From positions 1 to 64,000 of the forward strand of contig JAVBUE010000007.1 in the NCBI GenBank assembly GCA_031555735.1: a DNA stretch of 64,000 nt, read 5' to 3'. Position 1 is the first letter of the stretch. Every line of letters starts with the position of its first letter. The position numbers were made by a program, and so were the translations under genes. The stretch is from JAJDIA01 sp031555735. Lineage in GTDB: Bacteria > Bacteroidota > Bacteroidia > Bacteroidales > Tannerellaceae. The notes under the pieces were generated by a model, which worked only from the letters and a program-made list of their open reading frames with translations, did not search any database and was not told where the DNA came from. Positions 43,574 through 53,193 of this stretch are shown piece after piece.

Positions 43574-44761
43574 ATGTACGGAAAACTGCAAAACTTCCTG
43601 ACAAAAGAACTGGAAGAGATCAAAGCCGCCGGTCTATACAAGAACGAACGGATCATTACCACCCCCCAACGTGCCGACATCCGGGTGAATGGCGGGGACG
43701 AAGTGTTGAACTTTTGTGCCAATAACTACCTGGGCCTTTCCAACAACCCGCTACTGATTGAGGCGGCCAAGCGCGCGATGGATACGCACGGCTACGGTAT
43801 GTCGTCTGTCCGCTTCATCTGCGGTACGCAGGATTTGCACAAACAGTTGGAAGCGGCTGTCTCGGATTATTTCCGTACGGAAGATACGATCCTCTATGCC
43901 GCCTGCTTCGATGCCAACGGCGGTGTGTTCGAACCCTTGTTCTCGGAGGAAGACGCCATCATATCGGATGCCCTCAATCATGCGTCCATCATTGATGGTG
44001 TTCGGTTGTGCAAAGCCAAAAGATACCGTTATGCCAATGCCGACATGGGCGAACTGGAAAACTGCCTGAAAGAGGCGCAGGCGCAACGCCACCGTATCAT
44101 CGTGACCGACGGCGTATTCTCGATGGACGGCAATGTGGCGCCGCTGGATCAGATATGCAACCTGGCGGAGAAATACGACGCGCTGGTGATGGTGGACGAA
44201 TCACATTCCGCCGGTGTGGTGGGAAAGACCGGACATGGTGTGGCCGAGCAATTCGACTGCTACGGACGGATCGACCTCTTCACCGGTACGTTGGGTAAGG
44301 CGTTCGGCGGTGCCATGGGCGGATTCACCACGGGAAAGAAAGAGATTATTGATATGCTCCGCCAGCGCTCGCGCCCGTACCTGTTCTCCAATTCACTGGC
44401 TCCGGCGATCGTGGGCGCCAGCCTGGAGATGTTCCGCATGCTGAAGGAAAGCGATGTGTTGCATACGAAGCTGATCGGGAATGTGACCTATTTCCGGGAC
44501 CAGATGCTGGCTGCCGGATTCGATATCAAACCGACGCAGTCGGCTATCTGCGCTGTGATGCTGTACGACGCCAAGCTGTCGCAGGACTTTGCCGCACGTA
44601 TGCAGGAAGAAGGGATCTTCGTGACCGGGTTCTATTATCCGGTAGTGCCCAAAGGACAGGCGCGTATCCGTGTGCAACTCTCCGCAGGCCATGAAACGGC
44701 GCACCTGGATAAAGCCATCGCAGCATTTATTAAAGTGGGTAAGGAACTGAAAGTGATTTGA
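43574..44761 (+). CDS. kbl: 2-Amino-3-ketobutyrate CoA ligase (glycine C-acetyltransferase)
   Basis: The 395-residue PLP enzyme converts 2-amino-3-ketobutyrate and CoA to glycine and acetyl-CoA. It belongs to the alpha-oxoamine synthase group. PLP Lys is K242 in FTGTLGKAFGGAMGG; MVDESHSAGVVGKTGHGV, FCANNYLGLSNNP and GMSSVRFICGTQDLH are highly conserved in Kbl. The start at 43574 matches the E. coli length (398); the upstream extension in frame to 43469 crosses the tdh promoter. It is divergent from tdh and followed 10 bp later by the PHP phosphatase gene. Confidence 0.95.
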   Translation: MYGKLQNFLTKELEEIKAAGLYKNERIITTPQRADIRVNGGDEVLNFCANNYLGLSNNPLLIEAAKRAMDTHGYGMSSVRFICGTQDLHKQLEAAVSDYFRTEDTILYAACFDANGGVFEPLFSEEDAIISDALNHASIIDGVRLCKAKRYRYANADMGELENCLKEAQAQRHRIIVTDGVFSMDGNVAPLDQICNLAEKYDALVMVDESHSAGVVGKTGHGVAEQFDCYGRIDLFTGTLGKAFGGAMGGFTTGKKEIIDMLRQRSRPYLFSNSLAPAIVGASLEMFRMLKESDVLHTKLIGNVTYFRDQMLAAGFDIKPTQSAICAVMLYDAKLSQDFAARMQEEGIFVTGFYYPVVPKGQARIRVQLSAGHETAHLDKAIAAFIKVGKELKVI

Positions 44762-44771
44762 GGGTGCAGGC

Positions 44772-45617
44772 ATGCAGTTGAGCAACTACCATAGTCATTG
44801 CACCTTTTGTGATGGGAGGAGCGCGCCGGAGGAATTTATCCGCTTCGCCCTCGCCCGGGGCTTCCGCGCCTACGGCTTCTCCTCTCATTCACCCCTGCCT
44901 TTCGAAACGTTCTGGAATATGTCGGCGTCCGATTTCCCGGAATACCTGCAGGAAATCGGACGGCTGAAACGGAAGTATGCCGGTCAACTGGAGATCTATA
45001 CCGGGCTGGAGATCGATTACCTGGATGAGACCTATAATCCTTCCATCCCGTATTTCCGGGAGATGCCGCTGGACTATCGCATCGGGTCGATCCATTTCCT
45101 GCCCTTGTCGCCGGTACTGGAAGAGGCCAATATGGTATGCATCGATGGTCCTTTTGAAGAATACAAGGCGGCGGTGGACCGGTATTTCAACGGTGATATC
45201 CAGCAGCTTGTCCGCCGTTTCTACGCTTCCACCATGCGGATGATCGAGGCGGGCGGATTCGATATCGTGGGGCATATCGACAAGATCCGGATGAACGGCA
45301 ACCGGTTCACACCCTTCTCCATGGAGGATTTGTGGTATCATACCCTTTTCTACGACTGCTTGGCGCTGATCGCTGAAAAGGGACTGATGGTAGAGGTCAA
45401 CACGAAGAATATGCAACGGAAACAGGAACTGTTTCCGCATCATGAATACCTGTCCACCCTGCGGAAATTCGATATCCCTGTGGTCGTAAACTCCGACTGC
45501 CATTTCCCCGATCTGGTGAACGACGGGCGGGAAGCAGCCTTCGGACTGCTGAGGCTCGCCGGTTACCGCACCACCCGCGAACTGGTGGATGGCCGGTGGG
45601 AAGATGTCCCTTTTTAA
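44772..45617 (+). CDS. PHP-family histidinol-phosphatase-like protein
   Basis: The 281-residue protein has the PHP metal motif NYHSHCTFCDG (H7, H9), a second His in FSSHSPLP, ETGLEIDY-type YTGLEIDYLDETY, GHIDKIR, and the closing VVNSDCHFPDLVND. This set is typical of HisK-type histidinol-phosphate phosphatases, which make histidinol. The other his genes are not near, so a different phosphoester substrate is possible. It is likely cotranscribed with kbl. Confidence 0.82.
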   Translation: MQLSNYHSHCTFCDGRSAPEEFIRFALARGFRAYGFSSHSPLPFETFWNMSASDFPEYLQEIGRLKRKYAGQLEIYTGLEIDYLDETYNPSIPYFREMPLDYRIGSIHFLPLSPVLEEANMVCIDGPFEEYKAAVDRYFNGDIQQLVRRFYASTMRMIEAGGFDIVGHIDKIRMNGNRFTPFSMEDLWYHTLFYDCLALIAEKGLMVEVNTKNMQRKQELFPHHEYLSTLRKFDIPVVVNSDCHFPDLVNDGREAAFGLLRLAGYRTTRELVDGRWEDVPF

Positions 45618-45659
45618 ACCATTCTACAGACAAAACAGTTACATTAAAATAGAAACGAT

Positions 45660-46505
45660 ATGAAAAGGTTCATTGGATTTATCCTGTTGTATATGAGTGT
45701 GACCGGTATGTATGCCCAATCGAATAACAATACGTTCACCACGCGGGTGGGGAACTTTCAGGTAAGCCTCCTCTCGGAAGGACAGGGGCAGGGCAACCCG
45801 CGTATCCTGATCGGCGCTACACCGGAAATGATGGAGAAAGCCATTCCGGATGGTACCTTCTCTAACGCAACGAACTCGTTCCTGATCCGTATGCCGGAAC
45901 AGACCATCCTCGTGGATGCCGGATACGGTAAACTCTTGTTCGACAACCTCGCTTCCCTGGGTATAAAACCGGAGGAGATCAATACCGTATTGATTACGCA
46001 CATGCATGGCGACCATATCGGCGGTATGTTGCGAGACGGTAAACCTGCCTTCCCGAACGCCACCGTCTATATCGCCACGCCCGAACATGCGCATTGGGCG
46101 GCCATCGATGGAGGAGCGAAAAAAGTAATCGAAGCCTACCAGGGCAAACTGCAACTGTTTCAACCGGAAGAGGCCGGCAAAGCGACAAAGGCATTGCTGC
46201 CGGGCATTTACGGGATCGCCGCCTACGGCCATACGCCCGGCCATACGGCTTTCCTGCTGGAATCGGACGGGAAGCAATTGCTGATCTGGGGCGACCTCGC
46301 GCATGCGATGGCGATCCAGATGCCATATCCGCAGGTGGCGGTCACCTACGATACGGATCCTGACCAGGCGATCCGATACCGGAAAGAGATCCTGGCGTAT
46401 GTGTCGTCAGGTAAGATCCCCATTGCGGGTATGCATATTGCCTACCCGGGTATGGGTAGCGTGACTCTCGACGGTACGGGTTATCTGTTCACTCCGGCGA
46501 AATAA
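45660..46505 (+). CDS. Secreted MBL-fold metallo-hydrolase
   Basis: The 281-residue protein has a signal peptide ending at YAQ20. The metallo-beta-lactamase motif THMHGDHIGG gives H114, H116, D118 and H119; TPGHTAFLL supplies a further His and LIWGDLAHA the bridging Asp. The pattern resembles quorum-quenching lactonase and other MBL hydrolases. The periplasmic substrate is unknown. It follows the PHP gene by 42 bp. Confidence 0.88.
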   Translation: MKRFIGFILLYMSVTGMYAQSNNNTFTTRVGNFQVSLLSEGQGQGNPRILIGATPEMMEKAIPDGTFSNATNSFLIRMPEQTILVDAGYGKLLFDNLASLGIKPEEINTVLITHMHGDHIGGMLRDGKPAFPNATVYIATPEHAHWAAIDGGAKKVIEAYQGKLQLFQPEEAGKATKALLPGIYGIAAYGHTPGHTAFLLESDGKQLLIWGDLAHAMAIQMPYPQVAVTYDTDPDQAIRYRKEILAYVSSGKIPIAGMHIAYPGMGSVTLDGTGYLFTPAK

Positions 46506-46555
46506 GGTTTGCGTATCTGTTTTTTTCTATACGCGCGTACATTTATTAATATATC

Positions 46556-47983
46556 ATGAAAACAAAAGGAATCTATGTCCTTCTGCTTGCCTGTCTGTTG
46601 CCGGCGGCGGAAGCCAAAGTAAAGTTACCCGGACTCATCAGCGACCATATGGTTTTGCAACAGCAGGCGGCTGTCCGTTTGTGGGGGGAAGCGGCGCCGG
46701 GTGTGACCGTTTCCGTCAATGCGTCGTGGCTGACCAAAACGCCCGTCGAAGTACAGGCTGATACCAACGGCCATTGGGAAATGAGGCTGAATACACCGGC
46801 GGCGACGTTTGCGCCACAGACGATCTCCATCAGCGACGGCGAACCGGTAACGGTTCAGGATATCCTGATCGGTGAGGTGTGGTTCGCTTCCGGACAATCC
46901 AATATGGAGATGCCGCTGAACGGGTTTTGGAACTGCCCGGTTACGGATGCGAACAACGTGATCGCCGATGCAGGCAATCATCCGGGTATCCGTATGGCGA
47001 CCATCGAACGGAAAGGAGCCGTCACTCCACTGCCGTATGCCAACGGGAGTTGGAAAGTGTCTGATCCGGTGAACGCGCCGGGGTTCAGCGCCACGGCTTA
47101 CTTTTACGCGTTGACGCTACAGCGTACGTTGCATGTGCCCATCGGTATCATTGCCTGTGCCTGGGGTGGTTCGCGGGTGGAAGGATGGCTTCCGAAAGAG
47201 ATCCTGGAAACGTATCCCGACGAAGACCTGCGTAAGGCGGGCAGCAGCGAAGGAACACAGTTCCTGCAGCCGATGATCATGTATAACGGGTTGTTGAAAC
47301 CGTCTTCCCTCTATACTGTCAAAGGATTCATCTGGTACCAGGGATGCAGCAACGTGGGCAAAGCCGATGTGTATGCGGAACGGCTGGCTACGATGGTGAA
47401 GCATTGGCGCTCGCTCTGGCAGGACGATGAGCTGCCGTTCTACTATGTGGAGATCGCTCCGTACAACTACGAGAACGATGCCGACAAGATCAGCGGCGCC
47501 CTGTTGCGGGAAGCGCAGTTCAAGGCGCAGGCATTGATCCCGCACAGCGGCATGATCACCACCAACGACCTGGTGTATCCGGACGAAGAGACTCAGATCC
47601 ATCCCCGGAACAAACAAGAGGTCGGTGAACGCCTGGGCTATCAGGCGTTGAATAAGACGTATGGTTACAAAACCATTGCTGCCGATTCTCCTTCGTACCG
47701 GGAGATGAAGATCGAAGGGAACACCATCGTCCTGTCTTTCGACCATGCCTCCGAAGGCTTTAGCCCCTGGATGGGTATTGAAGGCTTTGAGATCGCTGGG
47801 GCGGACCAGATTTTCCGACCGGCTACGGTGGTGGTCAACCAAAGCAGTCGTACGCTGGTGGTCTCGGCGGATGCCGTCAAAGCGCCGGTTGCCGTCCGAT
47901 ACTGTTTCCGTAATTTCCAGGTTGGCAACCTGCACAGCAGCCGCAACCTGCCGGTCATTCCGTTCCGTACGGATCACTGGTAA
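46556..47983 (+). CDS. Sialate O-acetylesterase
   Basis: The 475-residue secreted protein has a signal peptide (MKTKGIYVLLLACLLPAAEA) and the nucleophile S115 in FASGQSNMEMPL, the SGNH/SASA block I. WYQGCSNVGKADVY is the next block and NDLVYPDEETQIHPRNKQEVG carries the catalytic His. It removes O-acetyl esters from sialic acid or other acetylated sugars, opening glycans to further digestion. It is convergent with PUL3 across a shared terminator, so cooperation with PUL3 is plausible but not shown. Confidence 0.9.
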   Translation: MKTKGIYVLLLACLLPAAEAKVKLPGLISDHMVLQQQAAVRLWGEAAPGVTVSVNASWLTKTPVEVQADTNGHWEMRLNTPAATFAPQTISISDGEPVTVQDILIGEVWFASGQSNMEMPLNGFWNCPVTDANNVIADAGNHPGIRMATIERKGAVTPLPYANGSWKVSDPVNAPGFSATAYFYALTLQRTLHVPIGIIACAWGGSRVEGWLPKEILETYPDEDLRKAGSSEGTQFLQPMIMYNGLLKPSSLYTVKGFIWYQGCSNVGKADVYAERLATMVKHWRSLWQDDELPFYYVEIAPYNYENDADKISGALLREAQFKAQALIPHSGMITTNDLVYPDEETQIHPRNKQEVGERLGYQALNKTYGYKTIAADSPSYREMKIEGNTIVLSFDHASEGFSPWMGIEGFEIAGADQIFRPATVVVNQSSRTLVVSADAVKAPVAVRYCFRNFQVGNLHSSRNLPVIPFRTDHW

Positions 47984-48024
47984 CTGCCTCCGTTCGGGCT
48001 GTGCATGCAGCCTTGTACAAGTAA

Positions 48025-48068
48025 AAGGGGTTGTCCGTTTGTATGTTCCCATACAAGGACAACCCCTT
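48025..48068. terminator. Bidirectional terminator
   Basis: AAGGGGTTGTCC (48025-48036) pairs with GGACAACCCCTT (48057-48068), with an inner stem TTGTATG/CATACAA. It lies between the sialate esterase stop (47983) and the convergent PUL3 susD stop (48119). Confidence 0.85.
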
Positions 48069-48118
48069 GTTGATAGCCAGGTTAATCCATTAATGGCTAC
48101 AATAGATACAATCGTGTG

Positions 48119-49609
48119 TCAGTACCCCGGGTTTTGGATGACTTGTCCTTTGCTCTCGTTGATGGCGCTTTGAGGGAGGGGCATTAGAACAAAGGCATCT
48201 TTGGTCGTGGTCGATCCTTTGTATATACGTGCGAATTCGATGTATTTGCCGTGACGGATCAGGTCGGCGCGGCGGGCGCCTTCAAACCAGAGTTCCTGTC
48301 CACGATTCAGGAGCATCTTGTCGTAAAAATCCTGGGTGCTGCTGAAACTGCCGGTCGTATATGGTTCGATACCCGCACGGAGGCGGATCCGGTTCAGCAG
48401 GTCAACCGCTTCCTGTGTTACGGCGTTGTTCTTGCGAACAATAGCTTCCGACAGCAGGGTGAGCACGTCGGCATACCGGTAAACCACCCAGTCCACCTGG
48501 CTTTCTTCACCCGTGGCTACCGGGTCTTCACCATATTTGACGGGCAATGCTCCCTTGATCAGGACTGTTCCGGGGGTGGCTTCGGTATAGTGGATACCGT
48601 CTGTCCCCTGGAAATCGCCGACCAGTACTTCCAGCCGTTTGTCGTTCTTGTCGAAGGTATTGTAGAACGCCCAGGGCATCCGGTAACCGCCCCATTTCTG
48701 GATGCTTTCGTTCCGGGTGGGATAGGGGCTGGACAGGACATGCGCCAGCCAGAGTTGCATATTTGTACTGCGTGTTTCGATGCAGGCCCAGATGATTTCT
48801 CTGTTGCGCTCGTTCTCAAGGGTGAAGATGTTTTTGTAGTCGGGAACCAACGCATAACCATATTTGGGATTCATCAGTTCGCGTCCGGCTTCTTCTGCCT
48901 TTGCCCATTCGCCTTCGTGCATATAGAGCTTCAGCAGGATGGTATATACCAGGCCTTTGGTGAAACGTCCGTAGTTGTTGTCGTGGGAGGCATAGACGTC
49001 GGGCAATCCCTTGAGGGCTTCTTTCAGTTCCGTTTCGATATAGGCTACCATCTCTTCTTTGGTAGGACGGGGGATGATCTTGTCGGCCATCGGGTCAGTC
49101 AGTTCGTCAACGGTGGCTACAGGTATCGGGCCATACAGGTCGTACAACAGGAAGGTGAGCCATCCCCGTCCGCAGTGGAGTTCGGCTTCAAAACGGCTTT
49201 TGACATCGTCCTTCAGGGGAACGTCTCTCATCCGTTCGAACGTCATGGTCATCTTGCTGATATCAGCCCGGTATTTGTAGAATTGGGTCACACCGCCGGA
49301 ATTGGGTGTGAAGTTCTGGTAGAGGACATCCGGCCATACGGCATCGTTCCACTGGCATTCGCCCAGGTCGGTGCTCATTTCCGTGATCGTCTGAATACCG
49401 CCAGAGGCGACAGTGAAGATGCCGCTATACCAGGCGGATCGGAATGGACCGTAGGCGGCTGCCGTGACAAGCGCTTTCACATCGTCTTCCGTTTTGGGGA
49501 ATATACCCGGGTTTATCTTGTCGTAAACTTCGGAGGTGAGGTCGGTACAACCGGTAAGTGTTGTGAGCGACAGGATTGTTGCTAATATCAGGTGTTTCAT
49601 AGGTTTCAT
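48119..49609 (-). CDS. SusD/RagB family lipoprotein (PUL3)
   Basis: The 496-residue protein has a lipoprotein signal with Cys21 (LTTLTGCTDLTSEVYD). It shows AELHCGRGWLTFLLYDLYGPIPVA, VDWVVYRYADVLTLLSEAIVRKN and the C-terminal ELWFEGARRADLIRHGKYIEF typical of SusD. It captures the PUL3 glycan at the cell surface with the SusC encoded 11 bp upstream. It is the last gene of PUL3. Confidence 0.95.
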   Translation of the reverse strand: MKPMKHLILATILSLTTLTGCTDLTSEVYDKINPGIFPKTEDDVKALVTAAAYGPFRSAWYSGIFTVASGGIQTITEMSTDLGECQWNDAVWPDVLYQNFTPNSGGVTQFYKYRADISKMTMTFERMRDVPLKDDVKSRFEAELHCGRGWLTFLLYDLYGPIPVATVDELTDPMADKIIPRPTKEEMVAYIETELKEALKGLPDVYASHDNNYGRFTKGLVYTILLKLYMHEGEWAKAEEAGRELMNPKYGYALVPDYKNIFTLENERNREIIWACIETRSTNMQLWLAHVLSSPYPTRNESIQKWGGYRMPWAFYNTFDKNDKRLEVLVGDFQGTDGIHYTEATPGTVLIKGALPVKYGEDPVATGEESQVDWVVYRYADVLTLLSEAIVRKNNAVTQEAVDLLNRIRLRAGIEPYTTGSFSSTQDFYDKMLLNRGQELWFEGARRADLIRHGKYIEFARIYKGSTTTKDAFVLMPLPQSAINESKGQVIQNPGY

Positions 49610-49620
49610 TTATACATGGA

Positions 49621-52600
49621 TTAAAAGGTGATGTCTAAGCCTATACTGTAGCTGGTCACATTGGGATAGGCCCATACGGAGTCGTCTGTTTCCGGATCGA
49701 GACCGTCGTACGGGGTGATGACGAACGGGTTGTTGACATCGGCATATACCCGCATTTTGGAAAACACTTTGTTGGTTTGAGGCATCTGGAAGGTATATCC
49801 CAGCGTGATGTTCCGGCAGCGGATAAACCAGGCATCCTGTTTGAAGAAATCGCCTGTCCCGTAGGTGCTCTTGTCCTGGAAGAAACCGGGGCGCGTACCA
49901 CCGGTATTGTCGTGCGACCATACTTCGACAGCCGTTGTCGGCATGTTATAGCCGCGATACATATTGGCGATACCCGTCATACCGGCCGATCCGGTGAGCC
50001 ACAGGTCTTTGTATGAACCGTAGTTGGCCTTGTCGAACTGACCATAGAAATAGATGTTGAAGTCGAATTGTTTCCACTTGAGGGTATTGTTCAGCCCCAT
50101 CAGGAATCCCGGGTCGTTGCTGCCGTAGAATACTTTATCGGCATCATTCAGTTTGCCGTCTGGCTCCCCGGTCTTGATGGGGAAGTTTCTTCCGTCCACC
50201 TGGATCGAGCCGTCGGGATTGTATTTGAACCCATCGATATCTTTGAGCTTCACTTGTCCGGGAACGGATCCGGGCATGTGATCCACCTTCTCTCCCGCCT
50301 GGATGATGCCGTCGGACAGGTAGCCGTAGCTCCCCCTGATCGGAGCGTCGTAAATGGAATAAGCCGCCGGTTTCCAGTAGGGGTCGCGTTCTTTCCACTT
50401 GTCACGGTAGAAAGAGAAGGTAAAGTCGGTATTCCAACTGAAGGCATCGGTAGCGATATTTTGGGTGTTGATTGTCAGTTCGAACCCTTTGCTCTGGGTC
50501 TTCCCGATGTTCGCCCAGATGGTGGATACTTCGTTGTACGACTGCAGGGCGCGTTGTTGCAGCAGGTCAGAGATGGTGCGGTTGAAGTATTCGGCTGTCA
50601 CATTGATCCGCCCGTCATATATGCCGAGGTCCAGACCGAAGTTCCACTCGCCGGTAGTTTCCCATTTCAGGGATGGGTTACCGATCTGCTGGAGGTAAAC
50701 GCCCTGTGACTCGGCATCGCCGAAGGTGTTATTATATCCTACGGCATAGAAACTGATGGCCCGGTTGCCGATATTGGATCGTCCTGTCTCCCCGTAGCTG
50801 GCGCGCAGCTTACCATTGGAAAGGATCCCTTGCAGGGGACTCATAAACGCTTCGTCGAGGAATCGCCAGCCTACGGAGAGGGAGGGGAAGTATCCCCATC
50901 GGTTTTCCGGTGCGAAGTTGGAAGCGCCATCGGCACGCAGGGTGGCGGTCAGCAGGTATCTGTCGAGGAACGTATAGTTGACCCTGCCGAAGAAAGAAGC
51001 CATTTCATCGGAGCTGGCCGACGATCCTACTCCGGGTTTGGCTGCCGCTCCGGCTCCCATATTATTGTACAGGAAGCCATCGATCAGGAACTTATTATTC
51101 GACATGGCCATACTTTCCCGTACGAATTTCTGGAACGAATACCCCACCAACGCCGTCAGGTTATGGTTGCCGAACGCTTTGGTGTAGTTGGCAGTAAACT
51201 CGGCGAGATAGTCCGATTCATCGTTTTGCGACAAATCCGCCTGTCCCCCTGATTTCTGTCCGTAAAGGGTTGTCTTGGGCAGGTAACTTCTACGTTTCTG
51301 GTAGTTCCGGTCGAGACCGAAATTCCCTTTCAGTTTCAGGTCTTTGATCGGTTCATATTCGATATACGCCACAGCCAGGAGGCGTTCTTTGGTCGTCTTA
51401 TCGGTGATCTCAAGCAGCGACACCGGATTCGGAAGGAAAGCCGCTTCGGTATTCAATACATAGTCGCCGTTTTCATCCCGGATGGGTAACAATGGATTGA
51501 ACTGGGCGGCGGAGACAAGGAGGCTGGCATATTCGTTCTGCCCGCTTCCCAACGGTACGTTATCGTAGTTGTTCCGCGAGATAGTGAAGTTGACCCCTGT
51601 CATGATGTGCCTGCTCAATCGTTGATCCAGGTTCAGGCGTCCGGTATAACGGGAGATGTCGTTATTCTTGATCACTCCATTCTGGTCGAAGAAGTTACCG
51701 GAGATCAGGTATTGCGTGCTTTCCGTCCCACCGGATACGCTGATGTTCTGCTGGGTCTGAAACCCGCTGCGTGTGACGGCGTCAAACCATTGGGTGTCGT
51801 AGGGCGGGTTGGCAATCTGGTCGGAGGTGTAGCGGGGCGCATATGCCGGTGCATCCGATTCGGATTTGTTGCCGTAGGGGGCGATCCCATTTTGTCTCAA
51901 CCAGGCTTCTTTGGAGTAGCGGTTGGACTGGATCATGAAGTCGTGCGCGCCGAATACCTCATACTCGTCCGACATTTGCTGGACACTGACGGAGCCTGAA
52001 TAGGTAACCACCGGTTCCCCTTTCTTCCCTTTCTTGGTGGTGATGATGATCACCCCGTTACCGGCACGTGCACCGTAGATGGCGCTTGAGCTGGCATCTT
52101 TCAATACCTCGATCGATTCGATATCGTTGGGGTTGATCGACGACAGGATGTTGTCCGTGCGTCCCGCTTTATATTTACCGGCACTGATGCCGCCGTTGTC
52201 GCTGTCTGAAGGATTGCTGACCGGAAATCCGTCGATAATCACCAGCGGGTCGTTCATGCCGCCTACGGGTGATGCGGCGCCACGGATACGGAAGCTGGTG
52301 CCTCCACCGGGTTGTGCGCTTTGCGTGCTTGCCTGGAACCCTGCTGCTTTACCGGCTAATACCTGGCTGACGGATGAAACGGTGGAGATCGGTGTGTCGC
52401 TCATCTTTACGCTGGAAACAGCGCCGGTCAGGTCGCGTTTTTTCATGGTGCCGTAACCTACAACGACCACTTCCGACAACGCCATCACATCTTCTTTCAA
52501 TACCAGGTTGATTGCCTGTTGGTTGTTCACCCGGATATCCCGGGGCATGTATCCGATATAGGATACCTGTAAGGTGGCGTTTGCCGGTACGTCGAGCACA

Positions 52601-53088
52601 TACTTCCCGTCGATATCGGTGATGGTTCCGTTGGATGTTCCTTTTTCCATCACGGTGGCGCCGATCACGGTTTCACCCGATGCATCGGTGATCACCCCGG
52701 ATACCCGTATCGTCGGCTGTGTATCGTCCGGATTGGTGGAAGCCGCCTGTTTCGGGTTGAGGATGATCCGCTTATCCACAATCTCAAACTGGATGTTGAG
52801 GGGAGGGAGGACTTTTTTCAATACAACGGTCAGCGGTTCCTGGTCGGATCGAACGCTAATCGTCTGTTGGACGTTTACGTTGTTATGCATGACCGTAAAA
52901 CCGGTCTGTGCTTCTATGGAAGAAAAAAACATTTCCAGTGGCTGGTTCGTCAGATCCAGGCTGACCCGGGGTGTCGTCTGCCCCCAGGTGTTTGGGCACA
53001 CCAGAAAAAGAGCGAAGAAAACCAGCACATACTGTAATACCTTTCGTTTGAATGGTGAAATATCAGATTTAATTAATTGATTTAACAT
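49621..53088 (-). CDS. SusC/RagA family TonB-dependent transporter with STN domain (PUL3)
   Basis: The 1155-residue protein has a signal peptide (about 1-36, FFALFLVCPNTWGQ). Then come an STN domain (about 40-115, VSLDLTNQPLEMFFSSIEAQTG), a carboxypeptidase-regulatory-like domain (about 128-200), a plug (ALSEVVVVGYGTMKKRDLTG) and a barrel ending YSIGLDITF. It imports oligosaccharides and signals through STN to the FecR protein encoded 105 bp upstream. The insert of the plug DKAGRTDN-like region is ordinary. Confidence 0.95.
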   Translation of the reverse strand: MLNQLIKSDISPFKRKVLQYVLVFFALFLVCPNTWGQTTPRVSLDLTNQPLEMFFSSIEAQTGFTVMHNNVNVQQTISVRSDQEPLTVVLKKVLPPLNIQFEIVDKRIILNPKQAASTNPDDTQPTIRVSGVITDASGETVIGATVMEKGTSNGTITDIDGKYVLDVPANATLQVSYIGYMPRDIRVNNQQAINLVLKEDVMALSEVVVVGYGTMKKRDLTGAVSSVKMSDTPISTVSSVSQVLAGKAAGFQASTQSAQPGGGTSFRIRGAASPVGGMNDPLVIIDGFPVSNPSDSDNGGISAGKYKAGRTDNILSSINPNDIESIEVLKDASSSAIYGARAGNGVIIITTKKGKKGEPVVTYSGSVSVQQMSDEYEVFGAHDFMIQSNRYSKEAWLRQNGIAPYGNKSESDAPAYAPRYTSDQIANPPYDTQWFDAVTRSGFQTQQNISVSGGTESTQYLISGNFFDQNGVIKNNDISRYTGRLNLDQRLSRHIMTGVNFTISRNNYDNVPLGSGQNEYASLLVSAAQFNPLLPIRDENGDYVLNTEAAFLPNPVSLLEITDKTTKERLLAVAYIEYEPIKDLKLKGNFGLDRNYQKRRSYLPKTTLYGQKSGGQADLSQNDESDYLAEFTANYTKAFGNHNLTALVGYSFQKFVRESMAMSNNKFLIDGFLYNNMGAGAAAKPGVGSSASSDEMASFFGRVNYTFLDRYLLTATLRADGASNFAPENRWGYFPSLSVGWRFLDEAFMSPLQGILSNGKLRASYGETGRSNIGNRAISFYAVGYNNTFGDAESQGVYLQQIGNPSLKWETTGEWNFGLDLGIYDGRINVTAEYFNRTISDLLQQRALQSYNEVSTIWANIGKTQSKGFELTINTQNIATDAFSWNTDFTFSFYRDKWKERDPYWKPAAYSIYDAPIRGSYGYLSDGIIQAGEKVDHMPGSVPGQVKLKDIDGFKYNPDGSIQVDGRNFPIKTGEPDGKLNDADKVFYGSNDPGFLMGLNNTLKWKQFDFNIYFYGQFDKANYGSYKDLWLTGSAGMTGIANMYRGYNMPTTAVEVWSHDNTGGTRPGFFQDKSTYGTGDFFKQDAWFIRCRNITLGYTFQMPQTNKVFSKMRVYADVNNPFVITPYDGLDPETDDSVWAYPNVTSYSIGLDITF

Positions 53089-53193
53089 GTGTAATTTAGT
53101 TTCTATGGGAACGGGAATGCCCGTATCCCTGGCGTTTATACTTTAGTTGAGTCGCAAGTCGGGGAAGAATACGCTACTTCCGAATGGCGTATG

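Noticed and set aside
48251..49585. 444-codon antisense frame over the PUL3 susD gene
   Set aside because: Composition is that of a complementary shadow and the sense protein is a typical SusD.
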